A DNA stretch of 64,000 nucleotides from Rana temporaria (Eukaryota; Chordata; Amphibia; Anura; Ranidae), in assembly GCF_905171775.1 (NCBI RefSeq), contig NC_053497.1, positions 99,239,157 to 99,303,156 of the forward strand, read 5' to 3'. Below, in pieces: positions 1-11,125 of the stretch; position 1 is the stretch's first letter; the number at the start of each line of letters is the position of its first letter. A program made the translations under genes and the position numbers. Under the pieces are notes generated by a model. The model was not told where the DNA came from. It ran no database searches and saw only the letters and a program-made list of their open reading frames with translations.

Positions 1-21
1 CCTATACAGTACTTTCTCAGG

Positions 22-202
22 GCACTCCGGTCCAGTCACATGATTCACGGCTTCAGACTAGAAGAAAGAGCACTGATAACAGTTGGAATGCCTGGGCGGT
101 TATGCCACCCTTAGGCCTACACATCCAGTGTCGCCTGTCCCTCATGTCCCCTGAAGCTGGGCGCTAGTATCTGATCACGTGACTGGACCGGAGCACTCAG
201 TG
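22..202. repeat. Short inverted-repeat element
   Basis: The segments at 22-44 and 174-196 are reverse complements of each other over about 23 bases with a few mismatches (core CTCCGGTCCAGTCAC). This looks like a roughly 180-bp MITE or the arms of a larger hairpin. No clear target-site duplication is visible, so the true ends are uncertain. Confidence 0.45.
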
Positions 203-561
203 TGTTTTTAAAGGGCCCTACTGCCTAAGCTATAATTACATTATGAGCAATCCTGCTCCACTCCTGCCTCTGCTGCTGTTGGTAGTCTCTGAAGTTAATG
301 GTTGATTTTTCAGCCATTATTGTTTATTCCCTTCAAGTATTATAGGCTAAGCAGATAGTATAGAAGCATTTGTTTCTTTGCAGTGGCCCACTCACTTGTT
401 TTAATATACATATGTGTGTGTATATACACTTAGAAATCATCTTGCCTGGGTGCCTAGGTAAAGTAGCCACAGTACTAAACATTTATAGACAATTTGTCTA
501 ACTCACCTGATGGATGCCTACACACTTTATGATTACTTTGTATACATTTCCAGCCTTCTTA

Positions 562-802
562 GGCCCCTTTCACACTTGTGCAACCTGCTACTTGGGACTA
601 TACAGTCGTTCCCCAAGATTTCCAATGATAACCATGCATATATGTTCAACTTCAAGTTGTGCCAACTTCAAAGTAGTCCCTCTTCTACTTTGGTCCAACT
701 TTACTGCGAGTTATGGTCCATAGACCTACAGGCATTCCCTGAAATCGCATCAAAATCGTGTCAAAATTGCGACTTTGAAGTCATGGTAGTGTGAAAGGGA
801 CC
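562..802. mobile_element. MITE, GGCCCCTTTCACAC end type
   Basis: The ends read GGCCCCTTTCACAC at 562 and the reverse complement GTGTGAAAGGGACC at 789-802. TTA lies directly outside both ends (559-561 and 803-805). A 3-bp TTA duplication with GC-rich ends fits non-autonomous PIF/Harbinger-like elements; that superfamily name is inference. The interior is non-coding. Confidence 0.75.
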
Positions 803-889
803 TTAAGATCAACTACTCTTGAGTGATGCTTCTTATGAATAGCAATTTTAAAATGTTTGATTTTATTTTATTAACCATAGTAGCTCTAA

Positions 890-1195
890 ACTGCTTCTCC
901 AAACTCATTCCATTAATTGGACTCCAGGTGTGCAAAGTTTGCACACCTGCAAACTACTAGCTCTTATTAGGTTTTGTTGAAGTAATTAGTTGATGGGTTT
1001 CCCTTATTTTTTCCTTTTTACAGGCTGTAAAAGTTTATTGGGTGTGTTTAATAAAGACATGAAAAAATAGAATTTTTTGGGCATTATCCACTTATGCTTG
1101 TGCGTCTATTGTTGTGACTTAGATTAGGGTCATATTACATTTTATGGCGAGTTACTGCAGAAAAACAGTTAATTCCAAAGGGTTCCCATACTTTT

Positions 1196-1199
<4 letters not shown>
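890..1199 (+). mobile_element. Tc1-like transposon, 3' remnant
   Basis: The segment resembles the 3' untranslated end of Tc1-like elements known from fishes and frogs. It has a polyadenylation-like AATAAAGACATGAAAA block near 1049, a conserved stretch TCTATTGTTGTGACTTAGAT, and a terminal AATTCCAAAGGGTTC..CATACTTTTTCTTA that ends at 1199. No transposase reading frame remains. It carries a perfect 12-bp-arm palindrome at 925-949. The 3' end abuts a (CA)n tract, so the flanking TA is not preserved. The 5' boundary is a guess. Confidence 0.65.

Positions 1200-1200
<1 letters not shown>

Positions 1201-1256
<56 letters not shown>
1201..1256. repeat. (CA)n microsatellite
   Basis: About 28 uninterrupted CA units, continuing into an imperfect TATATC tract to about 1290. 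It lies exactly at the 3' end of the Tc1-like remnant. Confidence 0.97.
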
Positions 1257-1261
<5 letters not shown>

Positions 1262-1294
1262 CTATATCTACAGTATATCTATATCTATATAAAT

Positions 1295-1888
1295 TGTGAC
1301 AAGAAGTCAGGTAAATCTGGGGGTGTTGTCACAGACGGGAGATACATTTCTGCCTTGTTTAGAAAATTCACCAATTACTATCAGGTGTCGGCTGCAGAGG
1401 TAGCCAGAAAGGTTTAAGGACGTTGGATAGCCTCAGCTGTTCAGAATGAGAAAATTAAGGGCTCTATAAGTTGTCCAGAGGATTACTACTGAATGCTGCA
1501 TCCTGAGGCTTGTTGAGTTAAGGAGAGCAGTGGGTTGAGGAAGACTTCTGAAGGTGAAGTGGTTGTTGATATTGTTGCTGTGTGATAAGAAAATCAAAAA
1601 GACTATTGTTTTCTGCTGGAAGACCAGCAGTGTCTGCCCAGCAGTAGGCTGTGCCAGACTCCATAGGTAGGTTCCTGTGTTGTGAAGGTAGACGGCCCAA
1701 GTGGCCAGGGATTATTTTATGTTTTATTTTGTTCATGCTGTTTTGATGCTTGCACTTGTTTCCAGCAATATGGAAGAATAAACCATAACCCTTGTTTTTC
1801 AACCACCCACGGCTGCCTCTCTGTATAATTCAGTGTGTAGTGAACCCACTCAGGAGGTCACACACCCCGCTACCGAGCTAACCCCTTA

Positions 1889-1890
<2 letters not shown>
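1295..1890 (+). mobile_element. Solo LTR of an LTR retrotransposon
   Basis: The 596-bp segment begins TGTGAC and ends TTACA, the canonical TG..CA boundaries of an LTR. It is flanked by AAAT on both sides (1291-1294 and 1891-1894), which fits a 4-bp duplication, though the flanks are AT-rich and a chance match is possible. A TATA-like TCTATAAG lies near 1463-1470 and AATAAA at 1777-1782, in the order expected for a U3-R-U5 layout on the plus strand. No internal gag-pol sequence or second LTR is seen, so it would be a solo LTR left by recombination. The superfamily is not identifiable here. Confidence 0.65.
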
Positions 1891-1894
<4 letters not shown>

Positions 1895-1967
<73 letters not shown>

Positions 1968-1980
1968 TAGATAGATAGAT

Positions 1981-2047
<67 letters not shown>
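1895..2047. repeat. (TA)n microsatellite with internal (GATA)n
   Basis: A tract of about 150 bp of TA dinucleotides, interrupted near 1964-1984 by about five GATA/ATAG units. Together with the TATATC tract at 1257-1290 it brackets the LTR. Confidence 0.97.
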
Positions 2048-2053
<6 letters not shown>

Positions 2054-3831
2054 TCTTTCCCCTGTTTACTGATTACTTTATTGTAGTGCTGGGGTTTGCT
2101 TTACCCAATGGGATCTAGCATGTCTTCACAGGTAATGTTTGTAAGAATGCTTGTTTGGTGTGCCAAAGCTTGGTAGCTATGGGTGCCAGTGATAAGAATC
2201 CAGACCTGTCAGCTCCTGTTGGTACAAAATGATGTTCAATGAAGAATTAAAGGCCAGAGGAATTAGTGGTCAGAAGTACAGGCTTTACAGGGATCACATA
2301 ATGTTTCCTTGATAACTGATGGTTGTTGCTGCTTCAATGAAACTGCTATGACTGCAGATGATTTCCATTGTTCATAAACACATTTTTAAATGTATATTAT
2401 TCACTCCCCCCTCAAAGCATAACAAAATTGTACATTTATTTTCAACTGAAATCTTAAATCAAAATGTGCTATAATATTCTGTCTCACAACTGGTTTGCGT
2501 AAGAGATTGAATATTCTTTGGTTGGATTAAAAGCACAGATTGTCATGTAAATTGAGGTTTGTCAGTTGGCAGATAAGGAACTCACAGGACTACATTTACT
2601 TAAGTTCCCAACTCCACTTCACTGCCTGAATTTTAAGCAGTGGCCCACATAGCTAAAAATCTTCATTTTGCAAGCAAATATTTAATGTATGTATGTCTAA
2701 AAGGGAACATCCATTTTAATTTATTTTTTCAGAAGGAGACGTTTTCCAAATATAATGTTCAGTTCACTTAGGAAGAAAACCTCAAGCCTGTTACAGGCAG
2801 AACCAGGCAACAATCTAAATTAAATCAAAGTGTCTTTTAATTTACAAATGACATGCACCTGCAAACATGGGAAGCAGTCCACATCAGTTTTGCAAAGATC
2901 TGCAGGAGAATTCCCATTGTGCTTTGCACAGTTATTACACACATACCCATTTAAAGTTTTGAATATGTAAACCCAAGGTGCATTTCTCCTATTTGCTCAG
3001 AGCTCTCCTGTAACATCTACACTGTTACTACCTTATCTCAAAGAGCCCTCCAGGTACCTTTCTTGGGCTAAAGAATGAGTGGCCATTACGTATCCGAGAG
3101 CTGAGAATATGAGTGGTAAGTAGTTTAGCCGGTTTTCATATAGAAATTTACTCACGGCACCATCATGCATGGATACTTTTTTAGAATAGTGGCAGAATAG
3201 TAGAAGAATAATCACAATATATATTCACTGAGCCTGATATATATATTGTTTTTTTAAATAAAAGTGTGGTGTTGGTCCCATTTGCTCTCTAAAGTAGTCA
3301 AAACTGCAACTTATTGTACAGGGGATTTTTTATTTTTTTTTATATCTATGTATAGTGCTAATTATAAAGTATGTGGCAATTTACTTTTTTTAAAGCGTCA
3401 AATATTTGTAAACTAGAACTATTGAATTTTTGCAGCATTTTGGCCCAGACTGGCATCTAGGCAATTTTCCAGCAGTGCACGTGCATCTAGAAGTATTTGA
3501 TCACCATTTTCATGCTCAGTCAGCGTCAATCACAGTTGTGATCTTGGTAAATATTTCTATTATTCTGTACAGTATACAAGTGGGCTGTGTAGATTTATAG
3601 CTTGTGTTACGCACAGGCTGCAAATCATCTGGTTCAGCAGGAACTGTCCGACTTTTGGTCCATGTGTACAGCTGTCTGTTCAACAGAAGCCGATCTAACG
3701 AATGACTTCTGTTGAACAGTTTTGCTGGAAAAACAGCCATGTGATGTGCTAAATCACTCACCACACTGCCCGCTACCACAGCTGAGAAACCGAGAGCTGT
3801 CAGAATGGTAAATTGCTACTGCACCTCTGCT
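2048..3831. other. No feature recognised
   Basis: AT-rich sequence without recognisable repeats, RNA genes or coding signal. The short open frames here (for example 3033-3215 and 3516-3779 on the minus strand) show no family signature. Confidence 0.6.
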
Positions 3832-3834
3832 TTA

Positions 3835-4160
3835 GGCCCCTCTCACACAGGGTTTGGAGGTGCGCTGACGGTATAGCAGCGCTATTTTTAGCGCCGCTAT
3901 ACCGTCGGAATTGCAGCAGAATTGCTGCGGTATTCGGGTGCTAGCGGTGCGGTTTTAACCCCCGGCTAGCGGTTGAAAAGGGGTTAATATTGCCGGCAAT
4001 GCGCCTCTGCAGAGGTGCATTGCCGGAAGTATTACCACGTTGTCCCATTGTTTTCAATGGGAAGGAGCGGTGGAGGAGCACACCGCTCCTCTGACCGCTC
4101 CAAAGATGCTGCTGGCAGGCTTTTGGAGCGGTCCTGCCTCAGTGTGAAAGCACTAGGGCT
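3835..4160. mobile_element. MITE, GGCCCCTYTCACAC end type
   Basis: The left end GGCCCCTCTCACAC at 3835 pairs with GTGTGAAAGCACTAGGGC at the right. The interior has inverted motifs including GTATAGCAGCGCTA with GCGCCGCTATAC, and CCGCTCCT repeats. Related copies lie at 37501-37820 and 61329-61603. The right boundary is approximate because a SINE-like repeat follows at once. Confidence 0.7.
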
Positions 4161-4161
4161 C

Positions 4162-4440
4162 TAAAAAAGAGAGGCGAAAGACTAACAGGGCTGGTTGAGC
4201 GGGCAAATCCTCTCACTCCCTTATAGGGAGTCCCTCTGCCCCGTTGGGCTTCAAAGCGGAGCAGGTAGGGCAGGCTGTGTGGGAGGACCCCCTCACACAC
4301 CCGCCATTGCCACCCGTGGGCATGGAGGAAGGTGGCAGATTGCCTCTAGGGGAGGCCTGCCTACTCCCAACTCCTGCAGTCCGGCTCCTCTCTCGAGTAC
4401 ACACACAAAATAAAAAAAAATAAAAAAGGAAGGGAAATTG
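4162..4440 (+). mobile_element. SINE-like interspersed repeat, copy 1
   Basis: The roughly 250-bp body recurs in reverse orientation at 17535-17790 with high similarity. The 5' part contains TGGTTGAGCGG (4192-4202), a good match to a polymerase III A box; a B box is not convincing. The 3' side ends in an A-rich tract. It contains a small hairpin CTCCCTTATAGGGAG. The SINE assignment rests on the A box, the A-rich tail and the dispersed copies, so it is tentative. Confidence 0.55.
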
Positions 4441-5134
4441 AAGGAAAAGGTAAGTGAACCAACAATGCATAAGCTTTAAGGAACCTATTTAGAAAATAAA
4501 AAACAAACCTTTACAACCCCTTTAAAGAGGAAGTAAACCCTGATGGGTTTTACTTCCTTTTTTGTTCCCTGCAAAGTAAAAGCATAATGTAATTATCCTG
4601 GGTCTTATAATAATTTTGGCAACAAAAGGCACAGTAGGGCTTATTTTTGGGGTAGGTCTTACCATGTAATGTGCTGTCTTCTCTCCCCCTCTCCCTCCCT
4701 GCCTGTCAGAAATCCCCAGTGTGAACAAAGTTAAAATGGTAGTAAAATCCTAACATACACAGCTGACAGCTGGGAGAAAAGGAGGAGAGCAGCGGGAAGT
4801 CAGCTGACAGAAACACACACATTGTACATTATATACTATGGTAATAGAGTGGATTATAGGATCTTACAAGCATTTTAAACTATTTATTTACTACTTATTT
4901 TTGGGGTAGGGTGTTACTGGCAGTCAGCAACAAGACGTACTAGTGACTGTGTGATGCCCATGGCAGCTCCGCCACCCTAAGCCACAGCCTTTGTTGGCTG
5001 TTCAGAAATCTAGTCCTGAGAACTCTAGAGTAGAAAGCAGAGCTTGTATACATATCGAGAAATTTTGGCTGCCCCATCTACAAATATAACTACAGACGGA
5101 ACATACAAAGAAGATTTTTGTTTTTAATATTATT
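4441..5134. other. TTAA-element fragments and unclassified DNA
   Basis: TTAA at 4522-4525 sits at a junction: one repeat end reads CCTTTACAACCCC just before it and another begins AGAGGAAGTAAACCC just after it. Both resemble ends of the TTAAAG..CTTTAA group seen elsewhere in the window. Partner ends were not identified, and the remainder shows nothing recognisable. Confidence 0.4.
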
Positions 5135-5138
5135 TTAA

Positions 5139-6136
5139 CCACTTAAGCCCCGGACCAATATGCAGCCTAAAGACCCAAGGTGTTTTTACAGTTCGGGACT
5201 GCGTCGCTTTAACAGACAATTGCGCGGTCGTGCGACGTGGCTCCAAAACAAAATTGGCGTCCTTTTTTCCCCACAAATAGAGCTTTCTTTTGGTGGTATT
5301 TGATCACATCTGCGGTTTTTAGTTTTTGCGCTATAAACAAAAATAGAGCGACAATTTTGAAAAAAAAGCAATATTTTTTACTTTTTGCTGTAATAAATAT
5401 CCCCCAAAAACATATATAAAAACATTTTTTTTCCTCAGTTTAGGCCGATACGTATTCTTCTACCTATTTTTAGTAAAAAAAATCGCAATAAGCGTTTATC
5501 GTTTGGTTTGCGCAAAATGTATAGCGTTTACAAAATAGGGGATAGTTTTATTGCATTTTTATTTTTTATTTTTTTTTTACTACTAATGGCGGCGATCAGC
5601 AATTTTTTTCGTGACTGCGACATTATGGCGGACACTTCGGACAATTTTGACACATTTTTGGGACCATTGTCATTTTCACAGCAAAAAATGCATTTAAATT
5701 GCATTCTTTATTGTGAAAATGACAGTTGCAGTTTGGGAGTTAACCACAGGTGGCGCTGTAGGAGTTAGGGTGCACCTAGTATGTGTTTACAACTGTTTGG
5801 GGGTGTGGCTGTAGGAATGACGTCATCGATCGTGTCTTCCCTATAAAGGGAATGACGCGATCGATGCGCCGCCATAGTGAAGGACGGGGAAGCCGTGTTT
5901 ACACACGGCTCTCCCCGTTCTTCAGCTCCGGGGAGCGATCGCGACGGAGCGGCTATAAACAAATAGCCGCGCCGTGGTCCCGGATCGCTCCCCGAGCGGA
6001 CCCGACCTCCGCATGTAGCGGGGGGGGTCCCGATCGGACCCCCCACCCGCTAATAGGCGAGGACGTACGTGTACGCCCATGTGCCTGTACGTGCCATATT
6101 GTGGACGTATATGTACATGCGGGGGTCGGGAACTGG
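5139..6136 (+). mobile_element. TTAA-flanked 1-kb repeat, copy 1 (full length)
   Basis: Full-length copy of a family with five members in this window. TTAA flanks it at 5135-5138 and 6137-6140. The ends are CCACTTAAGCCCCGGACC on the left and GGTCGGGAACTGG on the right, giving only short imperfect inverted termini. The left half is AT-rich. The right third is GC-rich and folds into nested hairpins, for example around GAAGCCGTGTTTACACACGG near 5888-5910 and the paired GGGAGCGATC / GGATCGCTCCCC near 5930-5995. A 181-codon open frame (5783-6328) in this part has no family signature and runs past the element end. TTAA specificity suggests a piggyBac- or Kolobok-type origin, by inference. Confidence 0.75.
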
Positions 6137-6140
6137 TTAA

Positions 6141-6790
6141 TAAATGATATCCATCTGATTTTACTTGCCTGTATATATATATATAAAAAAAAAAAAAATC
6201 TTTACATTTCCTTTAAGTGGTTAATGCCTATAAACCAAAATGTGGTTGCTGTTGGTGGCTGCACATCATTGTTTTGGATGAATAGGCAGAAATGTGTTTT
6301 CCACAGCATTTCCTGTACGTGTTATTGAATGCTTCTAATTATTGCTGACATTTTGTATGTAAGAAGCATGGGCAGTACAGTGGAGTGAGAAGATATATCC
6401 CAGGCTCAGTCGTACAGACCTGTGAGATTGTGGCTGTTCTCAGCCTGCATTGTCTCTACTGCAGCCCACGCAAGGTACCTGCCCCAGGCGCTGTTTTAAT
6501 GACAAAAGTGCTGAACGGGCATGGAGGAGAAATTATCTCCTCTACAAAAGAGGGATAATCCGGAGTGACTGGCGGGGAGGCGTGAGCCTGATCCAGAGAT
6601 GTAATCTGACAATTCATATCCACAGTACAGCCAGAAAGAACTCATTACAGGAGCTGGTTTGCTAGGCACAAATAGTTTAACCCCTTAACTCTGATGAAGT
6701 TTTACTTGTTATCAGTGTTTGTGGGGCCATCTTAAAAAGCCATACACGAGCAACAGACCTATCTTTGTACAGTATGTACATGATTTACGC
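6141..6790. other. No feature recognised
   Basis: Short (TA)n/(A)n tract near 6171-6198, then unremarkable sequence. No gene or repeat end is supported. Confidence 0.5.
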
Positions 6791-6798
6791 CCGAGTCG

Positions 6799-7299
6799 CA
6801 GGGCTGGACTGGGACAGAAATTTGGCCCTGGACATCCAGACTGGCCCACTTTGACAGATCTCTCCCATGGTGGCCGACAACTCCTGCACCCCCCTGGCCA
6901 CCCGAGCCCCCTCTCCCCCTTCACTAGCCACTAGCCGTTCTACTTTATTAGAGTAGAACGGCTGGTACTGGTACCAGTGGGGAAGCTAGACATTATTTCA
7001 CCCGGGGCAAAGAATCAGTTCGGTGCCCCTCCCTAATGGGACAAGATTAGGCAGAAGTGAGAAACTCCCAGGCCATAGCTGTTGAGTCAGCTGTCTGTCC
7101 CCTCCCCTCATGCTCCTCTGTTGTCCCCCCTGCTCCTCTGGTCCTCCCCCTGCTTCTTTGTTCCCCCCAGGTGAGCGCTGCGTGGAGGGAGAGACAGAGG
7201 AGCAGAGGAGGGCGGCAGTCCGCTGTCACTGAAGCCAGCCGACTGAGCCATCGGCCCACCGGGAACCTTCCTGTAGTCCCAATGGCCAGTCCATCCCTG
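6799..7299. mobile_element. hAT-like element with perfect 8-bp duplication
   Basis: CCGAGTCG occurs immediately outside both ends (6791-6798 and 7300-7307). The left end CAGGGCTGGACTGG matches the reverse complement of the right end CCAGTCCATCCCTG with one mismatch. An internal hairpin with 12-bp arms lies at 6933-6963. Around 6974 the sequence CAGTGGGGAAGCTAGAC resembles the start of a different hAT family, suggesting a composite interior. The open frames on both strands (7047-7434) are inside the element and have no transposase signature. Confidence 0.88.
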
Positions 7300-7307
7300 C
7301 CGAGTCG

Positions 7308-8889
7308 CATTTGCATAGCACATGAGCAGGTGGATACGCATAGAGAAAACATGAGTTTATGGCCACCAGAGGCCACCAAGCAGTACAACCACTACACATA
7401 CCAGTACCTATCTTTTAAAGGTATGATGTACTAAAGGAAATGCAGTATGGGGCTTCCATTGCTGATCTCCTTCGGAGCATGCTAGTTACCTGGTCATCTT
7501 TTGTTTCAATTCTGAAATCAGTGATTCAGAGAGTAGTAAAACCACTAGATCAGCATGACACCCAGGCAACCAGCATTTTTGGATGGCGATATCTACATCT
7601 GCAGCCAGCATACATATTTCTTTCAGAACAGGTTTCTATTAAAATACCATAAAATACTGACGTCAAATCAGTTGATCTTTTTAAAATATTCAGCCATCAC
7701 TTCAGCAGTAAAAAATATTGTATAAGACAGTACTAAAGAGAAAACACCTAGAGGTCGCCAGTTTCAGCCAGCCAAAGTTTGTAAAAACGCTTGGTCAGCT
7801 GTATTATCTGTATACTGACCATGCAGCGATAACCAGTGCAATTTCAGAAAAAAGAAGAAACCTACTATTTATGGGACATCTGTGCCCTCAAAAATTCTTC
7901 AAACATGGAATCGTTTTACGAAACAGGAGCCGTGCGTTAGTCATCTTCCCCTAAGTGTATGATAGTTGGCAGTGGTGTGAACAGGCACACATATATGCAT
8001 GCCTCCTACTCAATGGAAGTGATCTTAAAGCAGAGTGGAAACAGACAAATTATTCTGGTTGTCTATCTTAGATCAGCTATTTTGCATATTAGGAGCTGGA
8101 CAAAATTGTTAATGGTTTATTTATTTTTTTTGTTGTAATTTTTCTGTTATATTGGTCAGGCAACGCACTGACACCTTTGCAGCCATTGTGGAATTTGCTG
8201 AGTGTTCAGTGTGCTCCTGTACCTCTAAGAAGGGTTGGGCTCCCTTCAGTCCACCTGACCTCCACCTATCCATCAGAATGCATGTGCTTCCATTGTGGAG
8301 TCTCTCATAAGCTAGAGATAGGGCCACAGATACCAGGGTGCCGTGACGAGGCTCTGTGGCTTACGCATGTATTTGCAAATGTGTGCAGACTAAACCCCTG
8401 TTTTAACGCATACTGTTGGATAGGTTGATTCGGCTGTCAGCGGGCTGGCCGGTGAGTAAAGCTTGGATCTTTCCTCAGATTTATCCTTGGTCTTGTTTAT
8501 ATCTTATGTAAGAGAGCCAAACAGCTCAGTTATCAAAAACGATTGAAAAGTTCCATCTGTAGACTTCTGTAGGCTTGCTAATCATCTTTTCTTGTCAAAC
8601 ACCAGCCTTGCAAATGATTGAATATCAAATATTCTGTTGTTTGACATGTGTCTTCCAGCCTCCAAAATCAAGCCTCTAAATTGAGGTTGATGTATGGTGA
8701 AAGGTTTCCCTTGCGTTGTTTCAGCTTGTCATGGGCTATTACACCCTATAGTCAGCCGTGAGAACTGACAGGGGCACCTAAGAGACAAGTGGGTGAGCCC
8801 GAAGAGATAAGCTTTTTTACAGAAATTACTATGATACCTCCAACAGACTGTTTATCCTTTAACATGTTCGTGATCATCAATTGGATCCC
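7308..8889. other. No feature recognised
   Basis: Mostly unique-looking sequence. No exon, RNA gene or repeat termini were identified. A diverged repeat may be present near 8120-8340 but no boundaries could be set. Confidence 0.45.
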
Positions 8890-8893
8890 TTTA

Positions 8894-9832
8894 CCACTTA
8901 AGACCCGGATCAAAATGCAGGTAAAAGACCAGGCCCCTTTTTGCGATTCGGAACTGCGTAGATTTAACTGACAATTGCGCGGTCGTGCGATGTGGCTCCC
9001 AAACCAAATTGGCGTCCTTTTTTTTCCCACAAACAGAGCTTACTTTTGGTGGTATTTGATCACCTCTGCTTTTTTTTTTTTTTGCGCTATAAACAAAAAT
9101 AGAGCGACAATTTTGAAAAAAATGCAATATTTTTTCCTTTTTGTTATAATAAATATCCCCCAAAAACATATATAACATTTTTTTTCCTCAGTTTAGGGCG
9201 ATACGTATTCTTCTACTTTTTTTTGGTAAAAAAAATCGCAATAAACATTTATCGATTGGTTTGCGAAAAATTTATAGCGTTTACAAAATAGGGGATCGTT
9301 TTATTGCATTTTTCTAAAAAAAATTTTTTACTACCAACGGCGGCGATCAGCGATTTTTTTCGTGACTGCGACATTATGGCGGACACTGCGGACAATTTTG
9401 ACACATTTTTGGGACCATTGTCATTTTCACAGCAAAAAATGCATTGCTTATTGTGAAAATGACAGTTGCAGTTTGGGAGTTAACCACAAGGGGCGCTGAA
9501 GGGGTTATGTGTTCCCTGAACTGTAGGGGGGTGTGGCTGTAGGTCTGACATCATTGATTGTGCGTCCCTATATTAGGGAACACACAATCGATGACGTCGC
9601 CACAGTGAAGAACGAGGAAGCCGTATTTACACGCGGCTCTCCCCGATCACGGGACTGTAGGAGCAATCGGGTCCGCGAGTCCCGCAGCCCGAGGTCATGG
9701 AGCTTCGGAACGGGTCGCGGGCGCGCGCCCGCGACCCACCACTGGGCTTTATACAATCACGTACAGGTACGTGATTGTGCCCAGCGGTGCCATTCTGCCG
9801 ACGTATATGGTCATTAGATGGTCCTTAAGTAG
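8894..9832 (+). mobile_element. TTAA-flanked 1-kb repeat, copy 2
   Basis: Closely similar to the copy at 5139 through the AT-rich left half. The left flank is TTTA rather than TTAA (8890-8893) and the right is TTAA (9833-9836), consistent with mutation. The GC-rich hairpin part at 9570-9780 differs in sequence from copy 1 but keeps a similar palindromic layout, including the GAAGCCGT..ACGCGGCTC hairpin. Confidence 0.72.
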
Positions 9833-9936
9833 TTAATAAATTAAGATAAATCACACTACTTACTTTTTGTTACAGTTTATTTGAGAAAAAATATAATTAA
9901 ATCACGTTGTGGTGTCCGAGAAAAAAAGCCATGGTT

Positions 9937-10670
9937 GCACTTAAAGAGGAACTCCATCCCCAAACGTGAAATAAACTTGTACTGGTCAAAGGTTTTTGAA
10001 TATGTATTATGTAACTAACAGTAAAGCACCACAGGGTGCCCACTGTTGCATTTTTAACTGGAAAATACTCTTTGTGGTTCTGGTTTCGCCTTTCTATTAA
10101 GGATTCATGTTCTCACAGTTTTGTACTGTGCCATGCCCATGGAGCTTATTTTTTTTTCATTCAGCCCTCCTGAAAGTGCACTTGGAAGTGCAGTCGCTGT
10201 AGATCCGAGGGGGACATGTAAGGAAAATAAAAAACAGCATTTTAGCTTGCACATGATTGGATGATAAAATCAGCAGAGCTTTCCCAGATCTACCCCTGAG
10301 ATTTACAGTGACTGCACTTTCAGTGCAATTTGCACTTGTAGCTTGCACTTTCTAAATAACCGCCAGGGTGCAAACATTTTGAGAACTACAATAAAATAAA
10401 AATCACTGTAAAAAAAAATGGCATACAATTTTTTTTTAGCTTCAGCGAGAAACTTGACCTTCACTCTCATTAACAATTGTTTATTTTCTCTAGAGTAATT
10501 GGTCATCCACGTTTGATCATGAAGGCAGAATAACTTGTACTGCTAGCTGGCTTGTTTGGACAGTTTCAAGCCTGGCCGGGCTGAATTCTGGCCGGGCTGC
10601 CCTCAGTTTGGGTCTGGCTGTTTGGTTTGAGCTCTTGTCTGACTGGCTGCTTTGATTTCTGGCCTGTAAG
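9937..10670. other. Unclassified DNA with a TTAA-element end
   Basis: A possible repeat end TTAAAGAGGAACTCC lies near 9940. The rest is unrecognised. Near 10540-10640 there is a weak duplication of GCCGGGCTG and CTGGCTG motifs leading into the 30-bp minisatellite. Confidence 0.35.
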
Positions 10671-11125
10671 GGCAGTAGTTTGTAATAAAGAGTTCAGAGG
10701 TCAGTAGTTTCTAACAGAGGGTTCAGTGGTTGTAGTATGTAGGCCAGGGTAGAGGTGTAAGCAGTATGTAGCGCGATGTACAGTGGTCAGTAGTCTGTAG
10801 AGCAGAGTACAGGGGTCAGCAGTATGTAAGGCAGAGTACAGATGTCAATAGCATGTATGGCAGTGTACAGGGATTAGTAGCAGTGGCGGCCAGTTCTTAA
10901 GGGGCTCCCCCCTAATCTATACGTCTGGCCCCTAATCTACATGCACGTGCCGGACCCATGGATTCCAATAATTTTTTTAGAAGCACTCGATTAGAGCTAG
11001 AGGCCGACTGACCAGGGTAAAAGGGGGAGTTGCGGTTTTGCCACCCCCCGCACCCCCAAAAAATTGGAGCACCAGCCACCACTGATGAGTAGTATGTACT
11101 GCAGCGTACAGGGGACAGTAGTTTT
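10671..11125. repeat. Minisatellite of ~30-bp units, interrupted
   Basis: Diverged units of about 29-30 bp built on TCAGTAGTNTGTA..GCAGNGTACAGGG run from about 10671 to 10880. They resume at 11085-11125 after a 204-bp hAT-like insertion. At least seven units can be made out. Confidence 0.75.
10881..11084. mobile_element. Short hAT-like MITE inside the 30-bp minisatellite
   Basis: The ends are CAGTGGCGGCC at 10881 and CCAGCCACCACTG ending at 11084. Flanking octamers are ATTAGTAG (10873-10880) and ATGAGTAG (11085-11092), matching at 7 of 8 positions. Its ends match those of the 1.1-kb element at 11423-12556, so it is probably a deletion derivative of the same family. Confidence 0.85.

Noticed and set aside
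1777..1782. AATAAA as a gene polyadenylation signal
   Set aside because: It lies inside the solo LTR at the expected position for the LTR's own signal.
4162..4440. Possible snRNA, 7SL or 7SK gene, because of the conserved two-copy body
   Set aside because: The sequence does not match U1-U6, 7SL, 7SK or RNase P RNA as I know them. The A-rich tail and dispersed copies fit a SINE-like repeat better.
5783..6328. 181-codon plus-strand frame, with a similar frame at 24787-25089 minus
   Set aside because: The similarity comes from two copies of the same TTAA repeat. The frame runs beyond the element end and has no domain; matching frames in repeats are not evidence of a gene.
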